64,000 nt of DNA from Monilinia fructicola (GCA_008692225.1 VICG01000006.1:1555501-1619500), one strand, 5' to 3'. Positions 1 through 12,870 are shown, numbered from the stretch's first letter. Numbers and translations are program-made. The notes: generated from the letters alone by a model not told the origin.

Positions 1-194
1 TTGGAATCAAATCTACGATTCACTAGGTCAGATGATAATTTAGGAGAATCAGGTATCTGTCACCATAAGATGGTTCCCGGGCCTTGAGTCTCTTGTAAAA
101 GGTTTCTTCTGGAAATATCGATTTCATATTTTGCTGTGTTTAGTCTATTACCCGGAGATCCAGCATGAGAGGTGAAGAATGTTCGAATACTTAA

Positions 195-838
195 TTACAG
201 CAACTTCTTCGCTGGTGACCTCGGGATTGTTACACTTTTCAATTGCTCTGTATTATCGACTGCTTTCGTACCTCTTTGAACCTGATCTAGTGCTACAGCA
301 TGCGATTTATCTCCTATCAAAAAACTCGGCCTCAATACACGTTGGAAGTGAGTCCTGATCTCAAAATTTCCAGGGCATGGCGGTCTCTGCAAGCCCAGAT
401 AGACCTTTCAACCACTCCGGAAAGTCCTCAAAGCAATGGCCTGATCTAGTCAAGCCTTCTTTGGCGGGCCAAGAATCTGTGGTGGCCTTTGCAAGCGTAG
501 TGTCCAGGAAGATATAGAAGAGGTTTAGAAGTTCGTCATCTCGGCAAGAGTACAAAACTGCGGAGGGTTCAGAGCTTTCGAACCGTTTCCAAAATTATTG
601 GCCGGCTCTTATCTAGGATACGAATGCTTAGGAATCTATCAAGAAGATACAGATAACTTCTTGGACTGGGCAGATCCCAAAAATACTTTGTCCGAAAAAT
701 ACAAGCTCTTTTAAACTCTATGTTGTCTTCCGCAATACCGTGACGGAAGGCAGTGTTGAAAAGTGTGTCGGTTGTTTCCATAGAGTCCGGGCACTCACAT
801 GGTTGCAATTCTGTACCAGGAGGCAAGACGTAGTACAA
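195..838 (-). pseudogene. fragmented coding-like remnants, unassigned
   Basis: Three short open stretches follow one another on the minus strand (838-569, 555-361, 392-195). They sit in shifted frames with stops between them. The middle fragment contains FPEWLKGL and runs by a frame slip into RTHFQRVLRPSF. This faintly recalls the region after helix F of fungal cytochromes P450, but no heme or ExxR motif is present. I cannot name the family. The pattern fits a decayed gene better than an intron-containing one, because no convincing GT-AG pairs restore the frame. Confidence 0.18.
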
Positions 839-3800
839 ACGTGACTTTCGAGTTCACGGCCTGGAGTGGGCGAGGGGATATACGTGACTGGGCACTCGCA
901 TAAGGGAAGACTTTGAGACTCTTGCGAGGAAGAGAGGAGTTAAATCATTAAGATATATGGGGTCTTTGGAAATTTGGAAATTTGGAAGCTTTCATTCAGT
1001 ACCAAAGGGTCTCAGAAATTGAGCAAGGGCAATTATCAATCTAAACTTGCGATATAGATACAGGATTACCATAATACAGGCCCTTGAGAGAACTGCAATG
1101 ATACGCATATGAAAAGCAAGGATGTTTTAAACACTACAGTCCACTTTGAAGTTATATGGATATATTGATACTGAATTGTCAAATATCTTGAGAGTTTCTG
1201 ATGGTTAATAGCGTCTTATTACCTAACCAACCAACCTAACAATCAGTAGTAGGCTAGTACTTGAGACCGAATGGCCAATGGAATCTGTTAATCGGGTTTA
1301 GTTCCCTGGCGATCGAGCCCTCGACCTCCAGCTCACCTAGAATTTGGTGTTGCATAGGGTTCGAATTCAAGACTGAGGCTGTGCCGATTGGAAACTGTGA
1401 ACTTGAAGAGCGCTGAGATGATGGCTAACTCTGCAGTCTAGAAGAGCGTTGCGGATCATCCTCATGTAGTACTTGGTCTTCAGAAGTCTGTAGATTGAGA
1501 TTTTGAAGCTCGAGGTTCGGAAATTGCCGATATTTTTCCTTGGACAACATGGCATCTCTATCCATTGGAATGACTCCATTGGGATTTTGTTTACCCCAGA
1601 ATTGTACACTTTAACATATAAGTAAGAGGTTAAAGAAAACGCTCAAAAAGAGTACAAGCGATGGTGGGTAAGATTATCTTTTTTGACTGTGATTCCCAAT
1701 AAGTTCATACTGAAGTCCAACAATGAGAGAAGTCTTGGTTGTTGAGAATATCTCATATAATAAACTCTTCTGGAACATTTCCCATGTGCCTACATATGAA
1801 AGCTATCATATCCCATATAGAATATCTCATCTACTCTCAAAAGATCAAAATTTATGCATTTACGAGTATCGTGAAACATGTAGCTACATATGCCAAATTT
1901 AGAAATCAAGATGTGATGCACACCAAAAACTTATTAAAAACGAACAGCTTCGTACTTGCTCTAATTATAGAATTGCAGATCGTAAGGCTAGGGTCCGAAT
2001 ATATCCAAAATCCTGATTTGTTCCATTTCAAGCTTCTGTGGTAGCTTTAGCTTGTGCGGGGTTTGAGTTTTGAGTCTGTAAATTACATTTGATTTGTATA
2101 TAGTTGATATCTAGGCTCCTTGGCTGAAAACTGTCAAGTTGTATGAAGATCTGAGAAAAAAGTGAAAGGTTTAAAGTAACGCATCATTTTGGGGCTCTAT
2201 ATTCCCCCCAAACGCTCAATTTATCAGAACACTGTCTACAACTTTTGTCACCCTATAGCTGATGAACTGTTTCCCATCGTCAAGCGCTACAGTTGCTACT
2301 CGAGTATAGAATTACCCCTTGACAACGAGATACTTGAGAATATGTCGGGCCACCCCCAGATATAGATTTACTCTTATCGTCTGCAGGTATTTCAAAAAGT
2401 TGGACACGACTAAAGCGACTAGTATCAGCGGATTATACTACCTGGTTTCTATTCACAGATTGTTTTTCGCTAAGGATTGAAGTACAGTAGCGGGACAGTT
2501 ATGTTTCATAGAACGGGTTGTGTGACCGCAATTGCAGTGGATCTGGTGCATCCCAGTACCAAGGGAAAGTTACCCACTAACGTCTGTACTATAAATTGTG
2601 TCAGCAAGCCACGTCACTGGATCAGTGACGAGTGGATGTTACAGTTATTGGAACTCTTGACAGGGGACTGCAGGAATCCCTTGAGGATCCGATTATAAAA
2701 CACCCCGTCGATGTTGCCGCTATGCGAAAATCGTTCAAAGCTTCAGCAGTCCATACGAAAGGATTATTTTGCCCTGTAAACGGGAGCCATCCTCTGTTTT
2801 TGAAGAATATGTATGTTCGGGCACAGCATGCATGATTGACCAAGAAAAAATGGCAACACCTCTTGTTTGCACACTCTTTACGGCTTGGGCGGTGTGGTTG
2901 GAGTTTGTCTTGCCGTTCGTAAACGAAGGGGTAGTTAAGTGGAAGGGTCTTTCACCGTCAAGAAAATAATGAAGACGATAAGTGGAAGGATTATACACCG
3001 TTTGACGTTAGAAATTAACATATGTGTGGGTACTGAATAATAATGAGGTTACATTTACCCATGTGTTTATCAAAATTTACATGAGATAGCGCAATATTGG
3101 GCGTAATTAATATCGAAGATGCATAAGTTGATGAGAAATGTCTTCAGTTACGAGTTCTTGGCAGATCACTAATATCATGATGTGTATTTCAGCCTAATTT
3201 GAAATCCATCAAGTCACCGTCAGCTTACTCAGAACTCGGTTTCCCGAGGATCACACAACCTGTAAGCTAGATGATATCTTTTCTAGCGATGAATACCAAG
3301 CATGTTAGTATTATTCCACCTTTCTCGGCACTTGGGAGGAGACATCCCTTAACCCTGCAAGCGAATAAATAAGCTTTGGGATCCCACGTAGATCTCGAGT
3401 CTTAAATCTCAGCTACAGTAATATTAATATGCAAGACATAAAACGTGAAACGAGAGCGAGAAAATCTGACGTCAAGGATTCTCAGCAAGTCTCGCGGACG
3501 TTAATGCAAATCAAAAAAACAGCCAAGCCCAAATCCCTTTTAACCTTATGTTAACCGAGTTTTTTGTTTCGCTTCCACTAATTTTAGGAGTTGCCTACTG
3601 ATCAACAGTCTACCGAAGGAATTTAGCTAGGGGGCAATATCAGTAGTTACTACCCTTAGCAGTAGACGTGGTTAGTTCGAAATGAATTTAAATTATAGAT
3701 GGCGATGCCAAACAGCCTGCATTATTGACTTCCGAATGCTTTATAGAATTATCATTGTCAGAAGTACCAATTCACGAATCATGATTCATAAGAATTCTGT

Positions 3801-4152
3801 TGAAAGAGATCGTATAATTCAAAACTTTATATAATAGTACAAGATAAAAGTCTACGTCTAACTCTGAATCTAAACCCCAAATAGAAGCTGCGCGAGCAGT
3901 AGAACATCTAACACTGAATATAACCTCCAAACAAGATCTGCGTGAGCAGTAGAAGATCTAAACCATCTAAGCCGCCTGGCAAGAAGATAAAGAAACAAGG
4001 AACTGGTATAAAAAACAACCCCAAACTTTTCCCCCGCTAAGTAAGCGTCTGAAGAGATGAGAACAAAAACATGCCAACCAAGAGATTATCGAAACCGCAT
4101 CCCCAAATGAACCCCCTCTTCATACTCTCGCTCCACACCCTCCATCTCGCAC
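839..4152. other. gene-poor stretch, no supported gene
   Basis: About 3.3 kb with only short, mutually overlapping ORFs on both strands (for example around 2480-2970) and many stops. Composition is AT-leaning. I see no RNA gene, clear repeat or domain motif. The overlapping ORFs at 2630-2970 are the longest open part but match nothing I recognise. Confidence 0.5.
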
Positions 4153-4818
4153 TTAATAAGAATAAGGACCGAGGAGGTTTCCATGTGCTTTTCCTTGGCT
4201 TTGCAAGATAGAAGTAGCATTCTTCATCGCACTCTCGTGAAACTCCTGGAAATCAAAGTCGACACTGAAACAGGCATAGATATTCCACAACCAGCTGGAA
4301 GACGACGATCCAATAGCATGCACGTCCACAATATCCCAGGTTCCCGCAAGGATGCCTGGTGCTCCACTTGTCAAGTTGAAATAGAAAGGCGCGTCGGCCA
4401 TCTGGAACTTCTGGAAAAATCCAGCATTATTGGGGTATTGCTTCCATAGCGTGAGCTCTTCAGTGATCGGATAGACACCTGCGCCGGGGATGCCACCCAA
4501 AAGGTGGCGCTGAGCGCCTGGGACAAATCCGGTGCCAGTGACAGATTCTGGAGAGGTTCCGAACCAGGCGGTGGAGAGAAAATCGCCAATTACAGATTGA
4601 AGGTCAGCGGCGGAGGCAGGAACGATAGCAAGTGAGGTGGAGGATTGGAAGTAAGTTCCAGCGGGGCAGGAGCAAGGTTGAGGAGTGGGTCCACAAGCGG
4701 GAAGCTTGGGGGGTGTCGGGGTTGGGTGAGGCCTGGAGTTGGAATTCGCAACACTGGCTGCTGGTAAAGCGAAGGTAGAGGCAATGAGAGGAGTGATTGC
4801 GAGGATTGAGAAACGCAT
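4153..4818 (-). CDS. small secreted protein, possible SRPBCC-like fold
   Basis: A 221-residue single-exon protein. The first about 18 residues form a typical signal peptide (MRFSILAITPLIASTFALP, cleavage near ALP-AA). A Thr/Pro/Ser-rich linker follows (about residues 25-45), then a short Cys cluster (CGPTPQPCSC), then a compact domain of about 150 residues. That domain has alternating strands and a long C-terminal helix ending near AMKNATSIL. Two N-glycosylation sequons (NLT, NAT) support secretion. The order (G.G..PGA.R, then ITEEL, then GTWDI, then a final helix) resembles the helix-grip SRPBCC/polyketide-cyclase-like fold, but this is inference. The start is the only Met followed by a signal peptide. 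It stands alone, transcribed away from the P450 gene at 5950. A secreted effector-like or lipid-binding role is possible but not shown. Confidence 0.75.
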   Translation of the reverse strand: MRFSILAITPLIASTFALPAASVANSNSRPHPTPTPPKLPACGPTPQPCSCPAGTYFQSSTSLAIVPASAADLQSVIGDFLSTAWFGTSPESVTGTGFVPGAQRHLLGGIPGAGVYPITEELTLWKQYPNNAGFFQKFQMADAPFYFNLTSGAPGILAGTWDIVDVHAIGSSSSSWLWNIYACFSVDFDFQEFHESAMKNATSILQSQGKAHGNLLGPYSY

Positions 4819-5949
4819 TTTGATTATTAGTTTGGTTGGTGGTTGGTGGTTGATTGAGAGTGATTCAGTTTGAATTTTGAAGCGTTGAAGAAGTGTTGCA
4901 CGTAAAAGTTTGCAGACGACTGGTAAGATTTTGTTGGTACTCTAGGTTGTGAAGGTGATGATTGTGTTGGTAATAGCTGAGATGATGATGTTGATGATGA
5001 TGAAAATGAAATACATGTTAGGAAATCTCAATCTTCTTATACATTTCAACCACAAGCAATCTCTTTGCCACGAAACTCTCTACGCCGCCGCCATAGACTT
5101 CAATAATATTTACTTGCGGCTCCGGAAAGTTCTCCCAAAGCTCAAATCTCTCTCAAACACTCAGAATCCTACAATTCGAATGCTAGAACTGCGCCCCACG
5201 TGGATGACTACGTGCAAGTCTGTGGAGTTTATCAAAAATAGATACAATAATTCCAAATCCTTGGTTCCATGTGCCAAAATAGTCTCTTACTGATAGCAAT
5301 ACCACATAGATCCCGCCAGCCAGGGGCTGTGATCTCGGTTCCCACGTGTATGACTGCATTTTTGATCATACCTCAAGATACCAACTCGTTCATTGGATAT
5401 CAAATTTGATATCTAACAGCCAAGAATCTAATAACCCTGAAAGCCATGTGCAGTGTAGGTTGTGCGCGTGTGATTACTGTATTAGGCATAGCAGTAAGGC
5501 TGAAAAACGTGGTTGAGATGCATTGATGCGAGATGCATGCAGCATGACTCCAGAATCTATCCGAGATGCAGGTACCTTGGCAGATGAAAGGATCGAGCCA
5601 TGAAGCTGATTCATTATCACGAATTAGTTCATTATCTTTTCAGGGGCTGGTATTGCTAGTGCGCTTCCTGAATCTGACAAGGTAAGCGAGGGGGTGATAT
5701 GATTTTTGTCGGATCCGGATACCGGAGGTCAATTAACGGACCGGAAATGTAAGTTCATGTCATATTCTGTAGCTTATTATATTATATGGAATTTATTCCA
5801 TCGGAATAAGCACTGGATTCCGGTCTTCTTGTTCCGGTGTTGTCGGATTGAATATATTAATATTACTTAGTAGTGAGAATATAAGGATAGATAGATGACA
5901 TATAAACTTGATCTTTCTCGTCATACCTATTGCTCATCCAGTAGTCAGA
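4819..5949. other. divergent intergenic region with CGG-type sites
   Basis: This lies between the secreted-protein gene (minus) and the P450 (plus). It contains a short GATGATGTT-type simple repeat near 4977-5005, which creates a Met-rich open frame I do not accept as a gene. It also holds a cluster of CGG/CCG inverted repeats at 5710-5743. Confidence 0.5.
5710..5743. promoter_or_regulatory. cluster of CGG inverted repeats upstream of the P450
   Basis: CGGATCCG occupies 5710-5717. It overlaps CGG-N3-CCG at 5716-5724 and is followed by CGG-N1-CCG at 5737-5743. The first site is about 240 bp upstream of the P450 ATG. CGG inverted repeats are the usual targets of Zn2Cys6 regulators such as the one encoded at 8030-10674. 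The same CGG-N2-CCG core recurs at 13149, 15402 and 33703. Confidence 0.5.
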
Positions 5950-7628
5950 ATGTTTCCAAATACTTTCATCGTAGGCCAATTTCTCATAGCAGTTGCCTTG
6001 TGCGGCTGTGTGGTTTTCAAAACGCCTTTGGCGGCGACATGTAATAGCCTCCTTTCCAAGATCCTTAACGTAAGTAACGCCTCATGTACAAATCTAGATT
6101 TGATATGAATAATAAAATATCTGTATGAGAAACTGACTGCCATAAATAGATATATCTATCATATCGATATCCAGTCAAGCATGTCGAATTCGGACACAGA
6201 CTCCCAGGATGCGATTATGAATTCCCCAATGGCCAGGGTGATGGCGCAAAATTTCTTCACGGAAAAGAGAATAGTGAGCTATGGGAATCAAAATACGGAT
6301 CCATCTACCAGATTTGGTCAGGACATAAACCAGAAATGTAAGTAAACCATCCCTCATACATGCAAAACCCAACAAACATAAAGCCAGATTCTGATGTAAG
6401 GAATAGTGTTCTCACTCAAGCCGCCGATATTCAAGCCGTGTTCAGTGATTCGGATAAGCATTTCAAGGCTGTGAACAACAATTCTGGGTATTTGTTGGGT
6501 CAAATACTTGGTCAATGTGTTGGGTTAATCAGTGGTCAACAATGGAAACGTGTCCGATCCATTGTAGAAAAACCATTTCACCGAAGTATCAGTCCAAGAT
6601 ATGTTCCAATGATCGAACAACGAACAACTTCATTCTTCCAAGAGCTTTGGGACACCAGAGATTTGTCACGTGGACTCATCGACCCAGCAGACGATTTGAA
6701 ACTCCTCCCGTTCTTGATCGTGGCGGAAGTCGTTTATGGCAAGCTAGCTCCCGATGTTGAATCAGAGCTCCGTGCCCTCGCTCCGATCCGCGAATCCTTC
6801 TTCAAACACGTTATCTCGGGTGGTCTTACTCGCTTTGATTGGTCAGCTTACCTCCCTACTCAGGCGAATAAAGATCTTGCGGCATTCCGAGAAAGATGGG
6901 TTGCATTCAACGAATTTGCTTGTCGAAGAGCCAAGGAACAAGGCATCAACGCCCCCATCTTGGACTTATTTGCTGCGAAAGAAGCAGGTGAGCTGACCGA
7001 GAACGAAATGTTGCATACTCTTGATGAAATGCTATATGCCAACCTTGATGTAACAATTGGCGGTGTGAGCTGGAATCTTGTTTTCCTTGCATCGGACATA
7101 TCTGTACAAGATGAGTTACGAGCAGAATACCAAGCTGCCCAGAAAGAAGCGGACGAAAATGGTTTAACGCTAGAGAAATACTTGTCGAGTAGTACGACAC
7201 TCCTAGCCGCTTGTGTATCCGAAGCTTCTCGTCTACGACCTCTCGCCGCGTTTTCTGTTCCACAAAGTATCCCCACACCACGGGTCGTGGGAGGCTATGA
7301 GTTTCCAGCCGGAACAAATTTCGTAATTGACTCATATGCTTTGAACATCCGCAATCAATTCTGGGGTGAAGATAAAGCCATATATCGCCCAAAACGTTTC
7401 ATGGAGAGAACCTCGACTCAATCACGATACAACTTCTGGAGGTTTGGCTTTGGCCCAAGGCAATGCATGGGGAAGTTTGTAGCGGATACTTTGATAAGGA
7501 ATATCTTGGTACATTTGGTGAGAGAGTATGACCTATCATTGTTGAAAACCGAAGAGTGGCAGAGAAATGCCGATATTTGGATTAATCATCCGGATATGAA
7601 GTTGAGGTGCGTCAAAAGAGAAGGATGA
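5950..7628 (+). CDS. cytochrome P450 monooxygenase
   Basis: Exons 5950-6069, about 6180-6337 and 6407-7628 give 499 residues, a normal fungal P450 length. Residues about 5-25 (FIVGQFLIAVALCGCVVF) form an N-terminal membrane anchor, placing the enzyme on the ER. The heme motif FGFGPRQCMGK carries the axial cysteine near residue 446. The ExxR motif is EASR. The I helix reads NLDVTIGG in place of the common AGxDT, so the threonine is kept in a variant setting. The substrate-entry region before intron 2 reads SKYGSIYQIWSG. The first acceptor is uncertain: 6180 keeps the frame with the GTAAGT donor, while 6175 would need a donor 4 bases later. It is the first gene of the NRPS cluster and carries CGG sites upstream. 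It probably oxidises the NRPS product or its precursor; the substrate is unknown. Confidence 0.9.
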
Positions 7629-8029
7629 AGTTTATCGCAATAATCATAGCAATGGCTTCTGAATGTGCATATCTCATCCTTGGATTGAAGGCTTTGGTTC
7701 AAATGCATCCTCAGACCAGTGCTATTGTATCGCAAAATCTTCTTAATTTTAACACGAAATTTGCTTCTAAATATCCGTTTCCCATTGTGACATTCAAATG
7801 TTTTGCCCAACTCAAACGGACAATGATTTATGCTGGCCCTGAATTGAAACATTATTCATCCAATGTTATATAACCCATACCCAGGCATTTTTATCAAAAA
7901 ATTAGATAACAGTCGTGAAGTCGATCGAAATCGATGATGAGGAAACTTCTATAGTCTAGGAAGTGAACTGGTAACATGCTAGGAATATTTCTTATTCCCT
8001 AATGCCGTATAACATGCCGGAAAATACTT
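7629..8029. other. convergent intergenic spacer
   Basis: About 400 bp between the stop codons of the P450 (plus) and the Zn2Cys6 regulator (minus). The short open frames crossing it on both strands have no coding features. Nothing else is visible. Confidence 0.5.
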
Positions 8030-10674
8030 TTATTGCCAAAACTCATTATAACTCCAATCATTATCTACGTTAAATATGCCAGTATCTGCAAAGTCAAAGA
8101 TATCACCCTGAAACTAGGATTGAAGCGATTTAAGTTAGTATTGGTGTCATCTAGATTTGACGAGAGTAGAGCGAGAGCTATGATGGAAATGATATTTACC
8201 TGGTTGATATCGGGCGTCAAAGTGGCTAACGTATCTATGTATGGTGGCTGTGATGTATACATGGTCTGATCTACAGCAGGCATCGAAACATCTACTGTCG
8301 GCGTTGCCCTGACGGTATTTTTGCTGTCCTAAAAACAGTCACAATCTTACACTCCGAAATCAAAGCATGACCGAACTCACCTCGTTTAATTCAGGGTTGT
8401 TGGATGGAAGTTGGATTTCGCCATTTGGAAATGATTGCAGTAGGGTTTGCCTGCATGCTGACAAGGCTTTCTTGGCACCCTCATGCATCAAGTTTTCTTT
8501 TAAATCAGATGTACCATTCGCTCGTACTGATTGCATCACCACAGAAAGAATGAGAACATCTTTGAGATCACTGCCGAATTCCCCCACTCTCTTGGTAAAG
8601 CCTTCCAGGGTACTTTCGACTATCCGTGTAAGCCTTGCCTTCGAAAATTGTGCATTTGTCGTTTGGGGGCTTGGAAGAGTTACTGGCAATTGATTTTGTG
8701 TAAATCCTGGACTGGACTCATTACTGTGAGATGCTGATGTTGACGTCTTGATATACTGACAAACGCTCAAGACGGCGGCTAAAACGTCATTCTTGCAACA
8801 GATTTGGAACATCGTCCAATATAAATTGGTACTTAATAGATCTAAATCTGCAACTGAGGGATCGAAATAATCCTGGTAAGAAAGAATGGCGACTGATGAC
8901 TCTAAACAAATCTGCTGCATTTCCCGGAATGAAGGATCATCCTGTCGGTCTTCCCATAAAAGTAAGCGATAAAGATTAAGAAAGGGTCTCCTCAAATATA
9001 TGTCCAACAAGACGCAATCGAGCAGATGCGAAGGGGAACGCTGAAGTGACCCGTCTAATTTTAGCGGCGGTGGGACGCATCGTAAAAATTCCTCCAGTTT
9101 TCTTCCTTCGCGGACAACTTCTGTAAGATCCATGTTAGGATCAATATCTCTAATGAGCGAGACGAGCTTGAGTTGCTGCGCCAGCGACATAGCCAATGTG
9201 ACTTGAGCAAGTGAGTCAGTCCATTCATATAGAGGTTTTGATGGCGGAAGTTCAGCTGTAGATTCGTCAAAATCCGAATCGTTTAAGTTGGCTGGAGCCA
9301 GTTGATTAAAGTCAATGTCAGGAACAATACTGGGCATGCTTGCAGCAATCGAAGCCTGGAGGTCCATTTGAACAATCGTTACCCAAATTCTACGTCGTAA
9401 TTCGGCATGAAACGGGGAAATCTTTTTGAATTCCGCAGGTCTTAAGTGAAGCCCCATCACCATGGCAGAACGGACCAAAGCACCAGTGGCACACCATAGC
9501 TTATCTGGGGAAAGAAGTTGCAACTGCCGGGCTAGTAGGAGCAATGTCTCTGTTTGCAAGGTTGATATATCGATTGCCTGCTTTCTACTCAGCGTATCAA
9601 CCCAAGCTGTTACAAGCTCAAGTGACGCCATTTCCAGATATGTTTTTTGGTCATCATCAAATCCTGAATTCCCATCAAGGAATTTGTAACAAATCGCTAG
9701 TATGGTTGTCAATTGAGGTAAGAATGCTGAAGATTGAAATATTTTGTCATCAGGCGATGCCCAAAACTGCGAGTATTGGCGAAGGAATGAGGGAACATGG
9801 AGGATTCTTGAACTTTTTTCAAAGTTTTCAGTGTAAATTTTCAACAGCCTATCACAAACAAGTTTTCCGGGAAGAAACTCTCGCAATTTTGAAACAATTG
9901 CTGCACTTTCTTGATTTGATGTCTCCTTTCGCATCATGAGATGACTCTGGGACTTTTGCTGTAAATATTGAACATCTTTGGCAAGGTTAATGATGGATGC
10001 ATTACTGCTTGCACTCTTGTTTATAAAATCTTTTGCTTCAGGGAACTGTGAATCCTATTAGTACAAGAAGTGGGAATCATTTTAAATGGGGTCCATGCCT
10101 GATTCAACAAGGTAATTCGATCATTCTGACCATGATATCTACTACGTGATCCTTTCACAATCAGAGTACAAAGTCCCGGCACCAATCTAGTAGGAACATT
10201 CGGTCGCTTCGATACTCTGTGCGTTGACGGTGGCTGTGATGGTGATCTTTGTATGTTCGACAATCTTCCAGAGACTTGAAGTAGCTCTTCAAGTCTTGCT
10301 ACTCGGGATTGAAGTTCTTCAACAACCCCGACTCCACCGTTTCCCTAGGAAGAAAGATTGTCAGCTAACATGAAGCATTGCAAGATTGCATCCAAACTCA
10401 GACTTACCTGAATGATATTAACATGATTCCCTAAATTTGGTGTGTTCTTAAGATCAGGCGTGCGAGCTCCTGGTGAAGTTGTTGAAGGTCTGGATTTTGG
10501 AATGGATTTTGTAGGATCATGATTGTAAGTACATTCAGCTGAGCCACCCGGTGTTTTTGTACAGTTTTGGCATGGTAAAAGTCGGTCGCATTTCAACTTC
10601 TTTTCTCGACACCTCAAACAAGAAACCACTGGTCGTGGACGTTTGCGGGATGATTCAAATCGAGTATCTTCCAT
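8030..10674 (-). CDS. Zn2Cys6 transcription factor, likely cluster regulator
   Basis: Reconstructed exons on the minus strand are 10674-10408, about 10345-10099, 10045-8381, 8328-8200 and 8107-8030, giving about 795 residues. Residues about 19-49 hold the binuclear zinc cluster (SCLRCREKKLKCDR...CQNC...C). A basic/proline linker and a short coiled-coil-like helix (EELQSRVARLEELLQ) follow, then a fungal-specific transcription factor domain (about residues 200-600, with RRRIWVTIVQMDLQ). The C-terminus ends in an acidic/aromatic tail (DIFDFADTGIFNV). The intron at 10046-10098 appears to be GC-AG with a perfect TACTAAT branch site. At intron 1 the obvious CTAG acceptor leaves one extra base in a GGG run, so that junction is unsure. 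The protein sits inside the NRPS cluster and is the natural candidate to bind its CGG-N2-CCG sites. Confidence 0.88.
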
Positions 10675-12005
10675 ATTTTGGGCGTTATGATTGATGCAGC
10701 TGATTGAAAAGAAATTTATGGAGGTACAGAAGGGTCGTGGAGGTTGTGATGCCTAATGTGGAAAGGATGACAAGGAGAGGGGAATCTGAAGGATTAAATT
10801 TCTTGGAGTCACTGCAGTTTGATGAGATGAGACGAGACAGGAACATGAGAAGAACCTATGAAGAATAAGAGGTCAGATTCTCGTGATAATTCTGCCAAAA
10901 GAGGTTGATACTGTATGAGATATAAAATATAAGACATGTATAGTACAGTAAGCTTTGCCTGATAGCCGATCGTATCATCAGCCGGAACGAAGTGTATCAT
11001 GGTCCATATTTGGTGGATGTATAGTCATTAGGAGAATTAGTGAGCTTTGGTGAGATATAGATACATTGCCCACATATACTTTCTTCACGGCAGAGACGAG
11101 GATGGAGGTTGTAATGGGTGTAATGGGTGTAATGGGTGTAAAGGGTGTAATGCTTGCAGTGGCTGGCTGACAAGTATGAACGCTCGTTGTTTGAAAAGGG
11201 AAAACTCGTACCAGGATCATGATCTTACGTAAAGGCGTCTTCCTTCACTGCTTCGAGAGAAAAGCTTTTCTCAGCCTCACCCATAACCTTATGAAGATTA
11301 TCAGCAGTAGTACTACTCGAGGATACGGCGTCTTGGTGTCTTGCTAGGTGAACTAGCCGACTTGGATATCTGATGTTTGGATACAATTATAGCAAGAAAG
11401 TTGGACGGGCGTATCAAAGTAGTTCCAGGTTAGTTTACTGTGGTTCATTTGACGGGGTGGTCCACTGGTGGTCATCTCGGCTAATGATCGGAAATGCTTC
11501 TAGATGGACCAATAAGAACGGAAGCGTTTAACCCTTAACCAACTTTGCGGTTAAAGGTGGGCGCCATCGACTTGGCCGGGGTTTGTATTGGACCGGGAGA
11601 CGGCACGGAGCTTGATATTCCTATGTACATGTAATACTGTCTGCATCCAGAGGACTGCTGCATATGCAGTGTGAATCAATCAACGGATCCAAACTGGACT
11701 GCATTCCAAGTTATCACAAATCATAAGATTTATACAAGGAGCGCACGATGAGATTTCGCACGGAGTACAATGGCCATTACTCGTGTTCGACGAAGACATC
11801 AAGCCAAGTCTTGTCTCATCCCATCTATATTTTTGTCAGCCTACAGATACCGCGATGCCGCCACTTTGACTCTCAGACACATGAAGAAAAAGAAAGGTCC
11901 CTGCGTTTGGTGAAAAATGCATACTATTACGCCATTCCATTCCATTCCATTCGATCCCATCCCATCCCATCAAATAAAGACCTAGACGGTCATTCTCGAC
12001 ATTAT
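10675..12005. other. intergenic, simple repeats only
   Basis: About 1.3 kb upstream of the Zn2Cys6 gene and downstream of the NmrA-like gene. It contains a TGTAATGGG tandem repeat (about 11110-11150) and CCATT/CCATC runs near 11934-11970. I see no gene and no CGG-N2-CCG site, so autoregulation of the transcription factor through that motif is not supported. Confidence 0.45.
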
Positions 12006-12870
12006 CTAATTCGCTAAGACTGGCGTTTGCGAATTCCACGTTTTCTGCTCTGCCGCATCGACAAGCCAATTGGCTACACTTTCTCGTGTAATACTAGCCG
12101 TCATAGCTACCCCTTTACCCTTATTTCCATATAGCTTGACGGGCTTTACTTCACCTTCCTCTAGTCTTGCAGGTCGAGCGAGAACATAATCGATTCCACT
12201 AGCCTTCACTTCTCTATCCACCAAGTTGTGGTCATCGTATTGCAGGTACATGTTTGACTTCTTCATCAACATTCGAAGTAAGAAGTGCATGTGTGGCCAA
12301 CTATCCCCAACACCAAATGCCTGCATCACCACAATCTTGCGAACATCGAATTCCTTCATAACAGAGATTACATTGGCATTCGAATCTGCCATGAGTCTAG
12401 GGGGAGAAATTGATGCAGCAAAAGGGCTATCGGAAGCTCGAGGAGCGCTCAACGTAACAAGAACCACGGATGGGACTTCCGTACTCGCTTCGAACGCGGC
12501 TCTGATATCGGCTTTATTGAGAGGGGTGCCTGTTTTAGTTGAGTTAGCTAAAGTCTTGCTAGGCATATCGATATTTAGCTTGGGCAAAATCTTCAGCTCC
12601 AGGATTCGAGAAGATATTCTTTACCTTGAACGAGTTTCAAGCGTTCCTTGGCCTCTATTGAAGAAGGGTCTCGAACCAGGGCTGTTACATCATGCCCTAA
12701 ATCTGCACATCAGCTTCGGATCTTGATAGCATAAGAAATGGCGAAATCGCTAATCCCTCGGTCTGTCAATGCATGCACTCTTACGGAATTACATACATAC
12801 CTCGAAGTAATGCCTCTTCGATGACCATCTTACCTGTCCTCCCACTGCCCCCGATTACAAATAGCTGCAT
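12006..12870 (-). CDS. NmrA-like NAD(P)-binding protein (atypical SDR)
   Basis: Exons 12870-12801, 12696-12625 and 12529-12006 give 221 residues, with all junctions in phase. The N-terminus MQLFVIGGSGRTGKMV is the GxxGxxG nucleotide-binding loop of a Rossmann fold (residues about 6-14). An arginine in TALVRD just after strand 2 suggests NADP(H). The middle segment (VVLVTLSAPR, VRKIVVMQAFGVGDSW) and the YVLARPARL stretch are typical of NAD(P)H-binding NmrA/HSCARG-type proteins. The classical YxxxK catalytic pair of SDRs is not evident, so it may be a reductase with altered chemistry or a redox sensor. It lies between the regulator and the TetX-like enzyme of the NRPS cluster, with a CGG-AC-CCG site 279 bp upstream. 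A tailoring or redox role in the pathway is inferred. Confidence 0.85.

Noticed and set aside
2477..2998. Overlapping ORFs with faint ketosynthase-like spacing
   Set aside because: Resemblance limited to scattered residues; no active-site motif.
4949..5293. 114-residue Met-rich open frame
   Set aside because: It starts in a GATGATGTTGATG simple repeat and has no domain or splice support.
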